From SMBSF63 sp034003545 (lineage in GTDB: Bacteria; Chloroflexota; Anaerolineae; Anaerolineales; Anaerolineaceae), in the NCBI GenBank assembly GCA_964447155.1, contig CAYURM010000011.1, positions 22,828-86,827 on the forward strand: a stretch of DNA of 64,000 bases, read 5' to 3'. How positions within the stretch are numbered: the stretch's first letter is position 1; every line of letters begins with the position of its first letter. Shown here piece after piece: positions 15,322-23,281 of the stretch. The notes beneath the pieces were generated by a model. The model was not told the origin of the DNA, searched no databases, and saw only the letters and a list, made by a program, of their open reading frames with translations. A program made the position numbers and the translations under genes.

Positions 15322-16850
15322 TGGAACTACGCCAGGCCTACCTGTATTTGTTGGCAGATCCGCTGCGGTTTTCTCAGGCTGCATCGGGCATCACCCTGCG
15401 GGATTATCAGGCTGAGGCGGCGCTGGCGATTCTTGAATCGGTGCGCCGCGGGCTGGGGTTGAGCTTTGTGGTCATGTTCCCGCGCCAATCCGGCAAGAAT
15501 GAGCTTCAGGCGCAGTTGGAAGCCTATCTGCTTCTGCTGCTTTCGCAGACAGATGCCGAGCTGGTCAAGGTGTCACCCACCTGGAAGCCGCAGGCCCAGA
15601 ATGCCATGCGCCGCCTGGAGCGCACGCTCTCGGCCAATTTGCTGACGCGTGACCTGTGGAAGAAGGAGTCGGGCTACATCTACCGGGTGGGCCGGGCGCG
15701 CATCTTTTTTTTCTCGGGTAACCCGGAGGCCAACATTGTCGGTGCGACGGCCAGCACCCTGCTGGAGGTGGATGAAGCCCAGGATGTGCTGCCGGAGAAA
15801 TTTGACAAGGATATTGCTCCCATGGCCGCTGCGACCAATGCCACCCGGGTTTTCTTTGGCACGGCCTGGACCAGCGATACCCTGCTGGCCCGTGAGCTGC
15901 GCGCCGCCCGCCAGGCAGAGGCCGCGGACGGGATCCGGCGGGCGTTTGTGTTGACGGCCGAAGAGGTGGGCGCAGTACTGCCTGCGTACCGCACTTTTGT
16001 GGCCGATCAGGTCGCCCGCCTGGGGCGCAGCCATCCGATGGTGCGCACGCAGTTCTATTGTGAGGAGATCGAGGCGGGGGGAGGGTTGTTCCCGCTAGAG
16101 CGGCGCAGACTGATGCAGGGGCAACACGCGTCATTGGATGCTCCGCAACAAGGAGAGGCGTATGCGTTTTTGATCGATGTAGGCGGGGAAGATGCAGCGG
16201 GTGCTTCACTGACAGAGGACGGATTACAAAACCCGGCCCGCGACCTGACCGCGCTGACCATCGTCTCGGTGGGCCTGGCCGGGCTGGATGATCCCCTGCT
16301 GTGCAAACCAGCCTACCGCGTGGTGCAGCGCCGCCAGTGGCAGGGCACTCTCCACAGCCAGCTTTACGGGCAGATGATGGCCTTGATCGAGAGGTGGCAG
16401 CCGCAGCAGGTGGTGGTGGACGCCACCGGCGTGGGTGCCGGGCTGGCGAGTTTCCTCAGCGCGGCGCTGCCAGGACGGGTGACGCCGTTTGTGTTCACCC
16501 CGGCCAGCAAGTCCAAACTGGGCTGGGATTTTCTGGGAGTGATCGAGACAGGGCGCTTCAAGGATCATTGCTCCGATGGGGCGGATACGAAAGCGCTTCA
16601 CTTGCAGGAGTTGTTTCGGCGTCAGACCGCGGCTTGCGAATGCCTGGTGCGCAGTGGTCCGGGGCATCAACTGGCCTGGGGTGTGCGGGACGGCCGGCGA
16701 GAGGCGGACGGCAGCGACTGGCTGCATGACGATTTGCTGGTCTCGGCGGCGCTGTGCGCCGTGCTGGATGACCTGCCCTGGTCAACGCCGCTGCCAGGGG
16801 CCATCCTGCAGTCGGTGGATCCGCTGGAGGAACTGGATCATGGGTTTTAG
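15321..16850 (+). CDS. Phage terminase large subunit
   Basis: The 509-residue product has the ATPase and nuclease domains of a large terminase. A deviant Walker A reads PRQSGKNE (about 54-61), Walker B reads LLEVDEAQD (about 147-155), and an FFGTAW coupling segment follows. The RNase-H-like nuclease has acidic residues in FLIDVGGED (Asp286), VVVDATGVG and LHDDLLVSAA. This enzyme cuts and pumps DNA into a prohead through the portal. The start at 15321 overlaps the upstream stop codon; the longer in-frame start at 15246 would sit deep inside the preceding gene. All catalytic motifs look intact, so this is not an obvious pseudogene. Confidence 0.93.
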   Translation: MELRQAYLYLLADPLRFSQAASGITLRDYQAEAALAILESVRRGLGLSFVVMFPRQSGKNELQAQLEAYLLLLLSQTDAELVKVSPTWKPQAQNAMRRLERTLSANLLTRDLWKKESGYIYRVGRARIFFFSGNPEANIVGATASTLLEVDEAQDVLPEKFDKDIAPMAAATNATRVFFGTAWTSDTLLARELRAARQAEAADGIRRAFVLTAEEVGAVLPAYRTFVADQVARLGRSHPMVRTQFYCEEIEAGGGLFPLERRRLMQGQHASLDAPQQGEAYAFLIDVGGEDAAGASLTEDGLQNPARDLTALTIVSVGLAGLDDPLLCKPAYRVVQRRQWQGTLHSQLYGQMMALIERWQPQQVVVDATGVGAGLASFLSAALPGRVTPFVFTPASKSKLGWDFLGVIETGRFKDHCSDGADTKALHLQELFRRQTAACECLVRSGPGHQLAWGVRDGRREADGSDWLHDDLLVSAALCAVLDDLPWSTPLPGAILQSVDPLEELDHGF

Positions 16851-16997
16851 GGTATGTTTTTGTAGGGACGCGTTTCTAACCTGTCTGCTTTGCCCGTCTG
16901 TAAAGCGCGAGACAGTCCGTTAGGGCACAGCCCGTTCTTCCTGGGGAGGATGATTGCTCTGAACGGGAGAAGGAATACCGAATTGGAGGTTGCTGAA

Positions 16998-17018
16998 GGG
17001 TGCGTTGCCAACGCACCC
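16998..17018. repeat. GGGTGCGTTG-type palindrome
   Basis: GGGTGCGTTG (16998-17007) and CAACGCACCC (17009-17018) form a perfect 10-base inverted repeat between terminase and portal genes. With the GGACAGGT hairpin at 17099-17120 it occupies most of an otherwise empty 306-base interval. Confidence 0.65.
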
Positions 17019-17098
17019 TACGCGGGGTGGTTTTGAAGTTTGGGTCACGCCGGTAGAGGGTGATTTTTGATGGATTGTGATGGGTTGCGCGCTGGGGC

Positions 17099-17120
17099 GG
17101 ACAGGTCGGGAGACCTGTCC
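17099..17120. repeat. GGACAGGTC hairpin upstream of the portal gene
   Basis: GGACAGGTC (17099-17107) and GACCTGTCC (17112-17120) enclose a 4-base loop. It lacks a T-run and is followed by CTACGG, as in the other GTAGGG-type repeats, so I call it a repeat rather than a terminator. Confidence 0.55.
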
Positions 17121-17156
17121 CTACGGAGAAAGTACGTATGATAAGGAGGTTTATGT

Positions 17157-18596
17157 ATGCCAATATGGATCGAACGAGTTTTCCCGCGGCAGGCGGCGCG
17201 CTTGCGCAGCACGGCTTTGAGCGCAGCTCCAGCGGAGACCGAGATGAGCTTCCCGCTGGGCCTGGCGGCGGGGAGCAACAATGACCGCGACCGCTTTCCC
17301 CATGACCGGCGCGAGGTACTGGCCCAGGCAGTGGAGGTCTGGCGGAGCAATCCCCTCGGGCGGCGGATCGTCGGGCTGACCTCGCAATACGTGCTGGGAG
17401 ACGGGATCACTATCGCCAGTCCGCATACCGCCGCGGACAGGTTTCTGAAACAGTTTTGGGATCACCGCCTGAACCGGATGGATACGCGCTGCGGCGAGTG
17501 GTGTGACGAATTGACCCGCACGGGCAACCTGTTTGTGCTGCTCTCCACGGATGTGGCGGGTATGTCCTATGTGCGTGCCTACCCCGCGGCCAGCATCGAG
17601 CGCATTGAAGCCCAGACCAATGACATTGAGCAGCCGTTGGCTTTCTGGCCGGTGCGCACCGTGCAGGAACTGGAGCCGTACGCCTGGCCGGCGTATGACG
17701 AGGCCAACGATCATCCTGATGCCAATGGCGGCTGGCCGACGGTGATGCTGCACTATGCGATCAATCGCCCGGTGGGGGCGCAGTGGGGCGAGTCAGATCT
17801 GGCGCCGCTGCTGCGCTGGTTGTCGCGCTATGCCAACTGGCTGGAGGACAGGGCGCGGCTCAACCGCTACCGCAACGCCTTCCTGTTCACCGTGAAAGGA
17901 CGCTGGCCGACCGCCGCCCAGCGCATCGCCCGCCAGAATGAGCTGAATGCTAACCCGCCCCGGCCGGGCGCGATCCTGGTCAGCGATGAGAGCGAGGACT
18001 GGTCAATTCTCAGTCCCAAGCTGGAGTCGTCAGATGCCAACAGCGATGGACTGGCCCTGAAGAAAATGATCGCGGCCGGGGCGGGCATTCCGCTGCATTT
18101 TCTGGCCGAGCCGGAGAGCAGCACGCGCACGACTGCCGAGGCGTCCGGCGGACCGACTTACCGTCATTACGAACAGCGCCAACGTTACTTCCTGTGGGTG
18201 GTGGAAGATGTGCTGCGGGTGGTGCTTGCCCGGCGGGCGAAGATTGACCGGCGGGTTCCGGCAGGCGTGTTGTTGACTGTCAGCGGGGCGGATATCTCCT
18301 CCCGGGATAATATCTCGCTGGCGATGGCTGCCACCCAGATCAGCGCCATCTTCCAGGACATGCGCGACCGCGGACTGGTGGATGACCGCGAGCTGCTGCG
18401 GATGATTTACCGCTATGCCGGTGAACCGGCAGATGTGGAGGTCCTGCTGGCGGATGGAGCGGGTGCGCCGCCGGTGGTGGAGGGCTTCAAAGGCATGGAA
18501 ATGGAGCGGCGTTCCAGGCCGGCTGCCCCGGCGGATGCCTTGCAGCCGGACGGAATGGATCTGAAGGACTCGCTGGTGGAAGGCAGTGCAGCATGA
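17157..18596 (+). CDS. Phage portal protein
   Basis: The 479-residue protein matches siphovirus/GTA-type portals. An N-terminal clip/wing region (VEVWRSNPLGRRIVGLTSQYVLGDG) is followed by a beta-rich central domain, and a long helix (RWLSRYANWLEDRARLNRYRN) precedes the GAGIPLHFLAEPESS segment typical of portals. It forms the dodecameric ring through which the terminase pumps DNA. A strong SD (AAGGAGG) precedes ATG 17157. Its last codons overlap the M23 peptidase start by four bases (ATGA), so the pair is coupled. Confidence 0.9.
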   Translation: MPIWIERVFPRQAARLRSTALSAAPAETEMSFPLGLAAGSNNDRDRFPHDRREVLAQAVEVWRSNPLGRRIVGLTSQYVLGDGITIASPHTAADRFLKQFWDHRLNRMDTRCGEWCDELTRTGNLFVLLSTDVAGMSYVRAYPAASIERIEAQTNDIEQPLAFWPVRTVQELEPYAWPAYDEANDHPDANGGWPTVMLHYAINRPVGAQWGESDLAPLLRWLSRYANWLEDRARLNRYRNAFLFTVKGRWPTAAQRIARQNELNANPPRPGAILVSDESEDWSILSPKLESSDANSDGLALKKMIAAGAGIPLHFLAEPESSTRTTAEASGGPTYRHYEQRQRYFLWVVEDVLRVVLARRAKIDRRVPAGVLLTVSGADISSRDNISLAMAATQISAIFQDMRDRGLVDDRELLRMIYRYAGEPADVEVLLADGAGAPPVVEGFKGMEMERRSRPAAPADALQPDGMDLKDSLVEGSAA

Positions 18597-19339
18597 CGGA
18601 ATTGAAATTGGCCTGGCCTGCAGCGCGTACTACGCCGGTCACCCAGGGGTTTGGAGAAAATGCGCACGTCTATGCCCGCTTTGGTCTGGCGGGGCATAAC
18701 GGGCTGGACTTTGGCCTGCCGGCGGGCACACCGGTTCAGGCCGCAGCGGACGGGGTGGTGACGCAGGCGGAAGCGGTAGATCGGGGTGGATATGGCTGTC
18801 ATGTGCGCCTGCTGCATGAGGACGGGCGGGTGACGATCTATGGACATCTTGCACGCCCAATGGTGAAGACCGGCCAGGCAGTGCGGGCCAATGAGAAGAT
18901 TGGCCTCTCAGGCAACAGCGGTTTTTCGACCGGGCCGCATTTGCATTTTGAAGTGCGTTTACCTGGGCAGGAGCAGAATGGCTACGGCGGGGCGGTGGAT
19001 CCGCTTCCGCTGCTGGAAGCCGGGCGAATGTCCCTGCCGGTAAATCCGGATTTTCCGGAAAGCGAGCAATGGCTGGTCAGTACGGCGCTGAATATGCGGC
19101 TGCAGCCATCGTTTAATCATACCTTGCGCGGCTGTTTGCGAACCGGGGATGTGGTCACTTTGGCTGGCCCGCAGGAGGTGACTGAAAACGGGTTTTGCTT
19201 CGTCCCGGTAGTGGTTTGGGTGGCAAAAGCGTACTTAATGCCATTGGCATACGGGAGTTGGAAATCGGACAAAAACACGAAGATTTCCACATCTTCCACG
19301 ACTTATCCACAGATTTTGGCGAGTTATCCACAGTTTTGA
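18593..19339 (+). CDS. M23-family peptidase with SH3-like C-terminus (phage lysin-type)
   Basis: The 248-residue protein has a complete LytM/M23 zinc endopeptidase domain: His35 and Asp39 in HNGLD, His85 in GHL, and His116/His118 in GPHLHFEVR. A bacterial SH3-like segment follows (about 160-215, ALNMRLQPS). It should cut peptidoglycan cross-bridges. No signal peptide is seen, so release would need the holin-like protein encoded at 21929, or the enzyme acts as a tail or capsid-associated lysin. The gene sits between portal and capsid, where a prohead protease normally lies. Its last 25 codons overlap a cluster of DnaA-box-like sites. Confidence 0.88.
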   Translation: MTELKLAWPAARTTPVTQGFGENAHVYARFGLAGHNGLDFGLPAGTPVQAAADGVVTQAEAVDRGGYGCHVRLLHEDGRVTIYGHLARPMVKTGQAVRANEKIGLSGNSGFSTGPHLHFEVRLPGQEQNGYGGAVDPLPLLEAGRMSLPVNPDFPESEQWLVSTALNMRLQPSFNHTLRGCLRTGDVVTLAGPQEVTENGFCFVPVVVWVAKAYLMPLAYGSWKSDKNTKISTSSTTYPQILASYPQF

Positions 19340-19465
19340 GAGTTTTTGGACTGCTGTTGGGTACGGATTCCCTCGTAAAATTGCTCCTTTTCATTATATG
19401 CAAGTCCGTATCCGGCTGGCAGGGATGTGATCGAACAGGATGGTTTTTCCACAGGTTTTTCCACA
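19284..19465. promoter_or_regulatory. Cluster of DnaA-box-like TTATCCACA/TTTTCCACA sites
   Basis: Two perfect TTATCCACA words (19303-19311 and 19324-19332) are 21 bases apart, two helical turns. Two TTTTCCACA words (19445-19453 and 19457-19465) match the looser TTWTNCACA consensus. Degenerate TTTCCACA and CTTCCACG sites lie just upstream, all on the same strand. The cluster spans the end of the M23 gene and the spacer before the capsid gene, and the last site touches the capsid ribosome site. This could be a replication origin, a DnaA-titration site or DnaA-responsive regulation. Confidence 0.5.
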
Positions 19466-19476
19466 GGAGGATGAGT

Positions 19477-21396
19477 ATGCAGGTTGAGAATCGGCTGCGG
19501 CTGGCAGCCTCGGGGGAGGTAACAGCAGGGGGAGCGTTTGAAATTTTGGCGATCACTGCCGGGGAGGGCAATGGCTGGCAGTTTCCGGCGGACTGCCTGC
19601 GGGCGAGCCTGCCCCTGTGGGACGGGGTGGAGACGTTTGTTGACCATGCCTGGCTGGGGCGTTCGGTGCGTGATCTGGCCGGGGTGTGCCGCCAGCCGGA
19701 ATGGGATGCAGCGGTGCAGGGCGTGCGGCTGCACCTGTCCCCGGTGGGGCCATCGGCCCCGCTGCTGACGGCCCTCGCCCGGCAGATGCTGGCGGAAGGC
19801 AATGCCCGCCCGGCGGTGGGTTTCTCGGCGGACCTGGTGTTCACCGCCCGCGGTCAGCAGGTGGAGGAAATTCTCAAAGTGTATTCGGTTGATCTGGTCA
19901 TGGACCCCGCCCGCGGCGGCGCGTTCGTCCGTGCCCTGAACGCACTCTATTCAGAACCCAAGGAGGTTGACAGGATGAAAGTGGACACAAAACCCAATGC
20001 GGCGTCCGCCGCCAATGAGGCAGCATCAGGATTGCAGGCGCAGCAGGAAGCCGAAGCAGTGCGCGGCGAGATGTGCCGCTATTTGCTGGATACGGCGCTG
20101 GCGGCTTCGCACCTGCCGGCGGCCATGCAGCGCCATGTGCGGGCTGGTTTTGCCGGCCGTGTCTTTGAATCGGCTGCGCTGCAAACCGCGATTGAGGAAG
20201 CGCGCGGTCTGGTTTCGGACTTGACTGCTTCCGCGCTGGTGACCGGCCCGGGCGGGCAGGTCTCACAGATGTTTTCATCCGAAGATCGTTTGCAGGCGGC
20301 GGTGGATGACCTGTTTGGTGCGCCGCGGGGTGATTCCCTGGCGAGTGTGCAGGTAGCGCGCTTGAGCGGCATCCGCGAGCTGTATATGCTGTTGACTGGC
20401 GACCATGATCTGCACGGCGGGTACTTCCCCGGCCGGGCGCAGTTGGCGACCACGGCGGATTTCAGCGGGCTGGTCAAGAATGCGATGAACAAGGTTGTGC
20501 TGGATCAGTGGCAGAAGCTGGGCAAGGCCGGGTATGACTGGTGGACACGGGTGGCGCAGGTGGAGCATTTCAACACGCTCAATTCGATCACCGGCATTTT
20601 GATGGGTACGGTGGGGGCATTGCCTTCTGTAGCGGAAGGCGCCGCGTATACCGAGCTGGCGGTGGGTGATTCACCGGAGACAGCCAGCTTCGTCAAGTAC
20701 GGCGGGTATATCCCCCTGACGCTGGAATTGATCGACCGTGACGAGACGCACAAGCTGCGCGCCTACCCACGTGAATTAGCCAGCGCCGGGCTGCGCAAGA
20801 TCAGCGCCCTGGCAGCGGCGGTCTTCACCGCCAATGCCGGTATTGGCCCGACCCTGGCGGACACGGGCGCATTGTTTAACGCCGCCGCCGTGACCACGGC
20901 CGGCGGTCACGCCAACCTGGACACGACTGCCTTGAGCGCATCTGCCTGGGATGCGGCCTGCACGGCGGTGTATGGACAACCGATGTTGATCAAGAATGCC
21001 GCCGGGGCTTATGGCACCGGGCCGAAGATGGCGATCAATCCGCGCTACTTGCTGGTGCCGCGCGCCTTGCAGTTGGCCGCGATGAAGATCCTTTACCCGA
21101 CCCTGGAAAATGCCGCCAACATTTACAGCGAGAACATGCAGCGCGGTGCGCCGGGCGATGTGATCACCGTGCCGGACTGGACGGATGCCAATGACTGGGC
21201 CGCAGCCTGCGACCCGGCCGTGGCCCCGGCCCTGTTCGTCGGCGAGCGCTTCGGGATCATGCCGGAGATCATCCTGCAGTGCGACGATCGCCTGGGGGCG
21301 GTCTTCACCAATGATCAGCACCGCCTCAAGGTGCGTCATTTCCTGGCGGTGTGGGTGAATGATTTTCGCCCGCTGTACAAGAGCAACGTGGCGTAA
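19477..21396 (+). CDS. Fused prohead protease and major capsid protein
   Basis: The 639-residue product combines a prohead-protease-like domain (residues 1 to about 160) with a major capsid domain. The first includes FVDHAWLG (candidate catalytic His), ARPAVGFSAD and VYSVDLVMDPARGG, a strand pattern of herpes/HK97-type proteases. The second starts near residue 167 and contains MKIL, NIYSENM and a basic Mu gpT/HK97-like C-terminus. AGGAGG at 19465-19470 is six bases before ATG 19477; the ATG at 19471 is too close to it. A second start at 19975, in frame and with its own SD, lies at the domain boundary. Capsid identity is inferred from synteny and general pattern. Confidence 0.82.
   Translation: MQVENRLRLAASGEVTAGGAFEILAITAGEGNGWQFPADCLRASLPLWDGVETFVDHAWLGRSVRDLAGVCRQPEWDAAVQGVRLHLSPVGPSAPLLTALARQMLAEGNARPAVGFSADLVFTARGQQVEEILKVYSVDLVMDPARGGAFVRALNALYSEPKEVDRMKVDTKPNAASAANEAASGLQAQQEAEAVRGEMCRYLLDTALAASHLPAAMQRHVRAGFAGRVFESAALQTAIEEARGLVSDLTASALVTGPGGQVSQMFSSEDRLQAAVDDLFGAPRGDSLASVQVARLSGIRELYMLLTGDHDLHGGYFPGRAQLATTADFSGLVKNAMNKVVLDQWQKLGKAGYDWWTRVAQVEHFNTLNSITGILMGTVGALPSVAEGAAYTELAVGDSPETASFVKYGGYIPLTLELIDRDETHKLRAYPRELASAGLRKISALAAAVFTANAGIGPTLADTGALFNAAAVTTAGGHANLDTTALSASAWDAACTAVYGQPMLIKNAAGAYGTGPKMAINPRYLLVPRALQLAAMKILYPTLENAANIYSENMQRGAPGDVITVPDWTDANDWAAACDPAVAPALFVGERFGIMPEIILQCDDRLGAVFTNDQHRLKVRHFLAVWVNDFRPLYKSNVA
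19961..19977 (+). promoter_or_regulatory. Internal ribosome site and in-frame start of the capsid domain
   Basis: AAGGAGG (19960-19966) is followed after eight bases by ATG at 19975, in frame with the long ORF. It would yield a 473-residue capsid without the protease domain. The position exactly at the protease-capsid boundary (between SEPKEVDR and MKVDTK) argues that it is used. Confidence 0.65.
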
Positions 21397-21439
21397 CCCC
21401 CTTCTGCGCGGAACGGGCCCTGAGCCTGCACCTGCTCCT

Positions 21440-21775
21440 GTGGGATCGAAGCGCGGGGCAGGTTTGCGAAACCCGCTTCGGCTTCGACANNNNNNNNNNN
21501 NNNNNNNNNNNNNNNNNNNNNNNNNNNNNNNNNNNNNNNNNNNNNNNNNNNNNNNNNNNNNNNNNNNNNNNNNNNNNNNNNNNNNNNNNGGCTCAGCCTG
21601 CGCTGCGGTGTGAGTTAAAAGTAGGGTGCGTTCGCTTTTGAACGATGAGCCTGCACCAACCCCTGTGGGATCGAAGCGCGGGGCAGGTTTGCGAAACCCG
21701 CTTCGGCTTCGACAGGCTCAGCCTGCGCTGCGGTGTGAGTTAAAAGTAGGGTGCGTTCGCTTTTGAACGCACCAA
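21440..21775. repeat. 125-base tandem repeat carrying the assembly gap
   Basis: Two units start with TGTGGGATCGAAGCGCGGGG at 21439 and 21664. Without the 100 N they would be 125 bases apart, and the two sides of the gap join into a perfect copy of the second unit. Each unit ends in the TGCGTTCGCTTTTGAAC palindromic part. The region 21397-21928 has no gene that I can support. Confidence 0.75.
21490..21589. other. Assembly gap of 100 N
   Basis: One hundred consecutive N interrupt the CTTCGACA|GGCTCAGCC repeat. The round number is a scaffolding convention, so the true distance is unknown and may be zero or several repeat units. Confidence 0.98.
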
Positions 21776-21821
21776 GAGTAAACCCGGATGAGGAAATGCT
21801 CTGAATTGGAGCTTGATGGTT

Positions 21822-21855
21822 GGTGCGTTGCGAAAAACACGCGAACGCACCCTAC
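21822..21855. repeat. TGGTGCGTTGCG inverted repeat
   Basis: Another TGCGTT/AACGCA-type inverted repeat, here with a longer and imperfect loop (GGTGCGTT-GCG ... CGCGAACGCACC), 75 bases upstream of the holin-like gene. Confidence 0.45.
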
Positions 21856-21928
21856 TCGTGGTGATTTTGGAGGCTATGGAAGAATGAGAGGTAGTTTTTC
21901 CACGTGTCTGGATCACAAAGGAGAGAAA

Positions 21929-22324
21929 ATGCCAAACAAACTGGAAACGTTGCTGCGTTCGCGCAAACTGTGGGCAGCGGTGAGCGGGCTGGTGCTGGTG
22001 GTGGCGGCTGCGCTGGATCCCGCATTCCCCTTGCAGGGGGAAGAGACGGCTGCCCTGGCAGCCCTGCTGGCGGCATATATTGTCGGCACGGCGATTGATG
22101 TGCATCGCAACCCGCCGGACGCCGGGATGGTGAAGAATCGCCTGGCAGGTTTGCTGGCTTCCCGCAAGTTCTGGGCGGCAGCCGTGGGGGTGGTCTTCAC
22201 CGTGGTGCAGGCGGTGTGGCCGGGCTTCCCGCTCCAGCCGGAGCAGGTGACGGAGGTGATTGCTTTGCTTGCGGCATATATTCTCGGCACAGCGGTTGAG
22301 GATCGGTTGATCACGTCAGGATAA
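21929..22324 (+). CDS. Holin-like membrane protein with internal duplication
   Basis: The 131-residue protein consists of two similar halves. SRKLWAAVSG, FPLQGEE and ALLAAYIVGTAID in residues 8-62 recur as SRKFWAAAVG, FPLQPEQ and ALLAAYILGTAVED in residues 73-127. Each half has two hydrophobic segments, giving four in all. Small proteins with this repeated pattern are found as holin-like proteins in phages. AAAGGAGA lies seven bases before ATG 21929; the frame is open further upstream but without ribosome sites. Together with the M23 peptidase it could form a lysis pair. Confidence 0.7.
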   Translation: MPNKLETLLRSRKLWAAVSGLVLVVAAALDPAFPLQGEETAALAALLAAYIVGTAIDVHRNPPDAGMVKNRLAGLLASRKFWAAAVGVVFTVVQAVWPGFPLQPEQVTEVIALLAAYILGTAVEDRLITSG

Positions 22325-22425
22325 GGAAAGCTGCGGTCTGCTGCAAAGGTGATTTCAAGCGATATCGACTGAAGTCGTACTTGCGATGGGTTGCTTTTTG
22401 CGGCAGACCGTAAAGAGGAGGTGAC

Positions 22426-22641
22426 ATGACCGGGAGTACAAAGAGGAAAGCAACAGGACGCAAGCCGCACTTGAGCGATGCCCGATTGGCCGCCCGCCTG
22501 GCAGGAGAGGCGGGGGTGATGGCTTTCCGGCGCCTGGCGGATGGCGGGATGGTGATGATCAACGGGCACGGGCAGAAGCAGATGTTCAGTGTGGAAGAAG
22601 TGCGCTCCTGCACAAAGGAGGAGGCTGATGGAACGGGATGA
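22426..22641 (+). CDS. Small basic hypothetical phage-module protein
   Basis: A 71-residue protein with a basic N-terminus (MTGSTKRKATGRKPH) and no motif I recognise. GAGGAGG precedes the ATG by four to five bases. Its stop overlaps the next ORF by 14 bases, as is common in phage operons. Function unknown. Confidence 0.6.
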   Translation: MTGSTKRKATGRKPHLSDARLAARLAGEAGVMAFRRLADGGMVMINGHGQKQMFSVEEVRSCTKEEADGTG

Positions 22642-23281
22642 TTTCCACACGTCTATGCTGGTGCAATTGGGGGATGATGGCGGCGACCGTTTTGCCAGCG
22701 GTGTACTGGATGAGGCGCTGCGTCAGGTGCTCAATATGTATAGCCAGTCTGCGCCTCGCTTGTTGAGCGGCACGCTGACCTTGACCGGGGCGGGGCAGAT
22801 GCAGTCGCTGGCCGTATTGAGTGGACTGCTTGAAGTGGTGGAGGTGGTCTTTCCTTATGAGGCAGCGGCCATCCTCTACCGGCCATATCCCCAGCCATGG
22901 CAGTTTGGCTGGCGGGATGGTCTCCCTCTGCTGTGGCTGGGCGGCCAGCCCGTTCCCCAGGCGGGTGAGGTGCTGCATGTGACGTACACTGCCGTCCATA
23001 CCATTCAGGGGCTGGATGGGGCAGCGGCAACCACCTTGCCTGCCGAACATGAGACGGCTATCCGCAGCGGAGCAGCAGCATGGGCGGCGAATGCGCGCGC
23101 GCTGCGTCTGGTGGAGGCGCATGGCAGCCGCACAGATGAGGCCGGGAAGTGGCTGGCCTGTGCGGCTCCCCTGGAGAAGCGTTTCCGGGCTTTTCTGGAT
23201 GGTCTGCGCAGCAGCGGACGGGTGCGTCCGCCGGTCTGGCGGCAGGAGCGGGGCTGGCGGCTGGATGGCTGGGATGTCTGA
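22628..23281 (+). CDS. Head-tail connector-like phage protein (tentative)
   Basis: The 217-residue product starts at ATG 22628, preceded by AAAGGAGGAGG, and overlaps the upstream gene. The N-terminal 60 residues (FASGVLDEALRQVLNMYSQ and onward) look like the helical start of gp6/gp15-type head-tail adaptors. A beta-rich part with repeated Trp/Pro follows, then a helical C-terminus. Position directly after capsid and holin-like genes supports a structural role, but there is no diagnostic motif. Confidence 0.6.
   Translation: MERDDFHTSMLVQLGDDGGDRFASGVLDEALRQVLNMYSQSAPRLLSGTLTLTGAGQMQSLAVLSGLLEVVEVVFPYEAAAILYRPYPQPWQFGWRDGLPLLWLGGQPVPQAGEVLHVTYTAVHTIQGLDGAAATTLPAEHETAIRSGAAAWAANARALRLVEAHGSRTDEAGKWLACAAPLEKRFRAFLDGLRSSGRVRPPVWRQERGWRLDGWDV

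Noticed and set aside
16998..17120. Terminators between terminase and portal genes
   Set aside because: The two hairpins lack T-runs and match repeat families found elsewhere; the genes may still be in one transcript.
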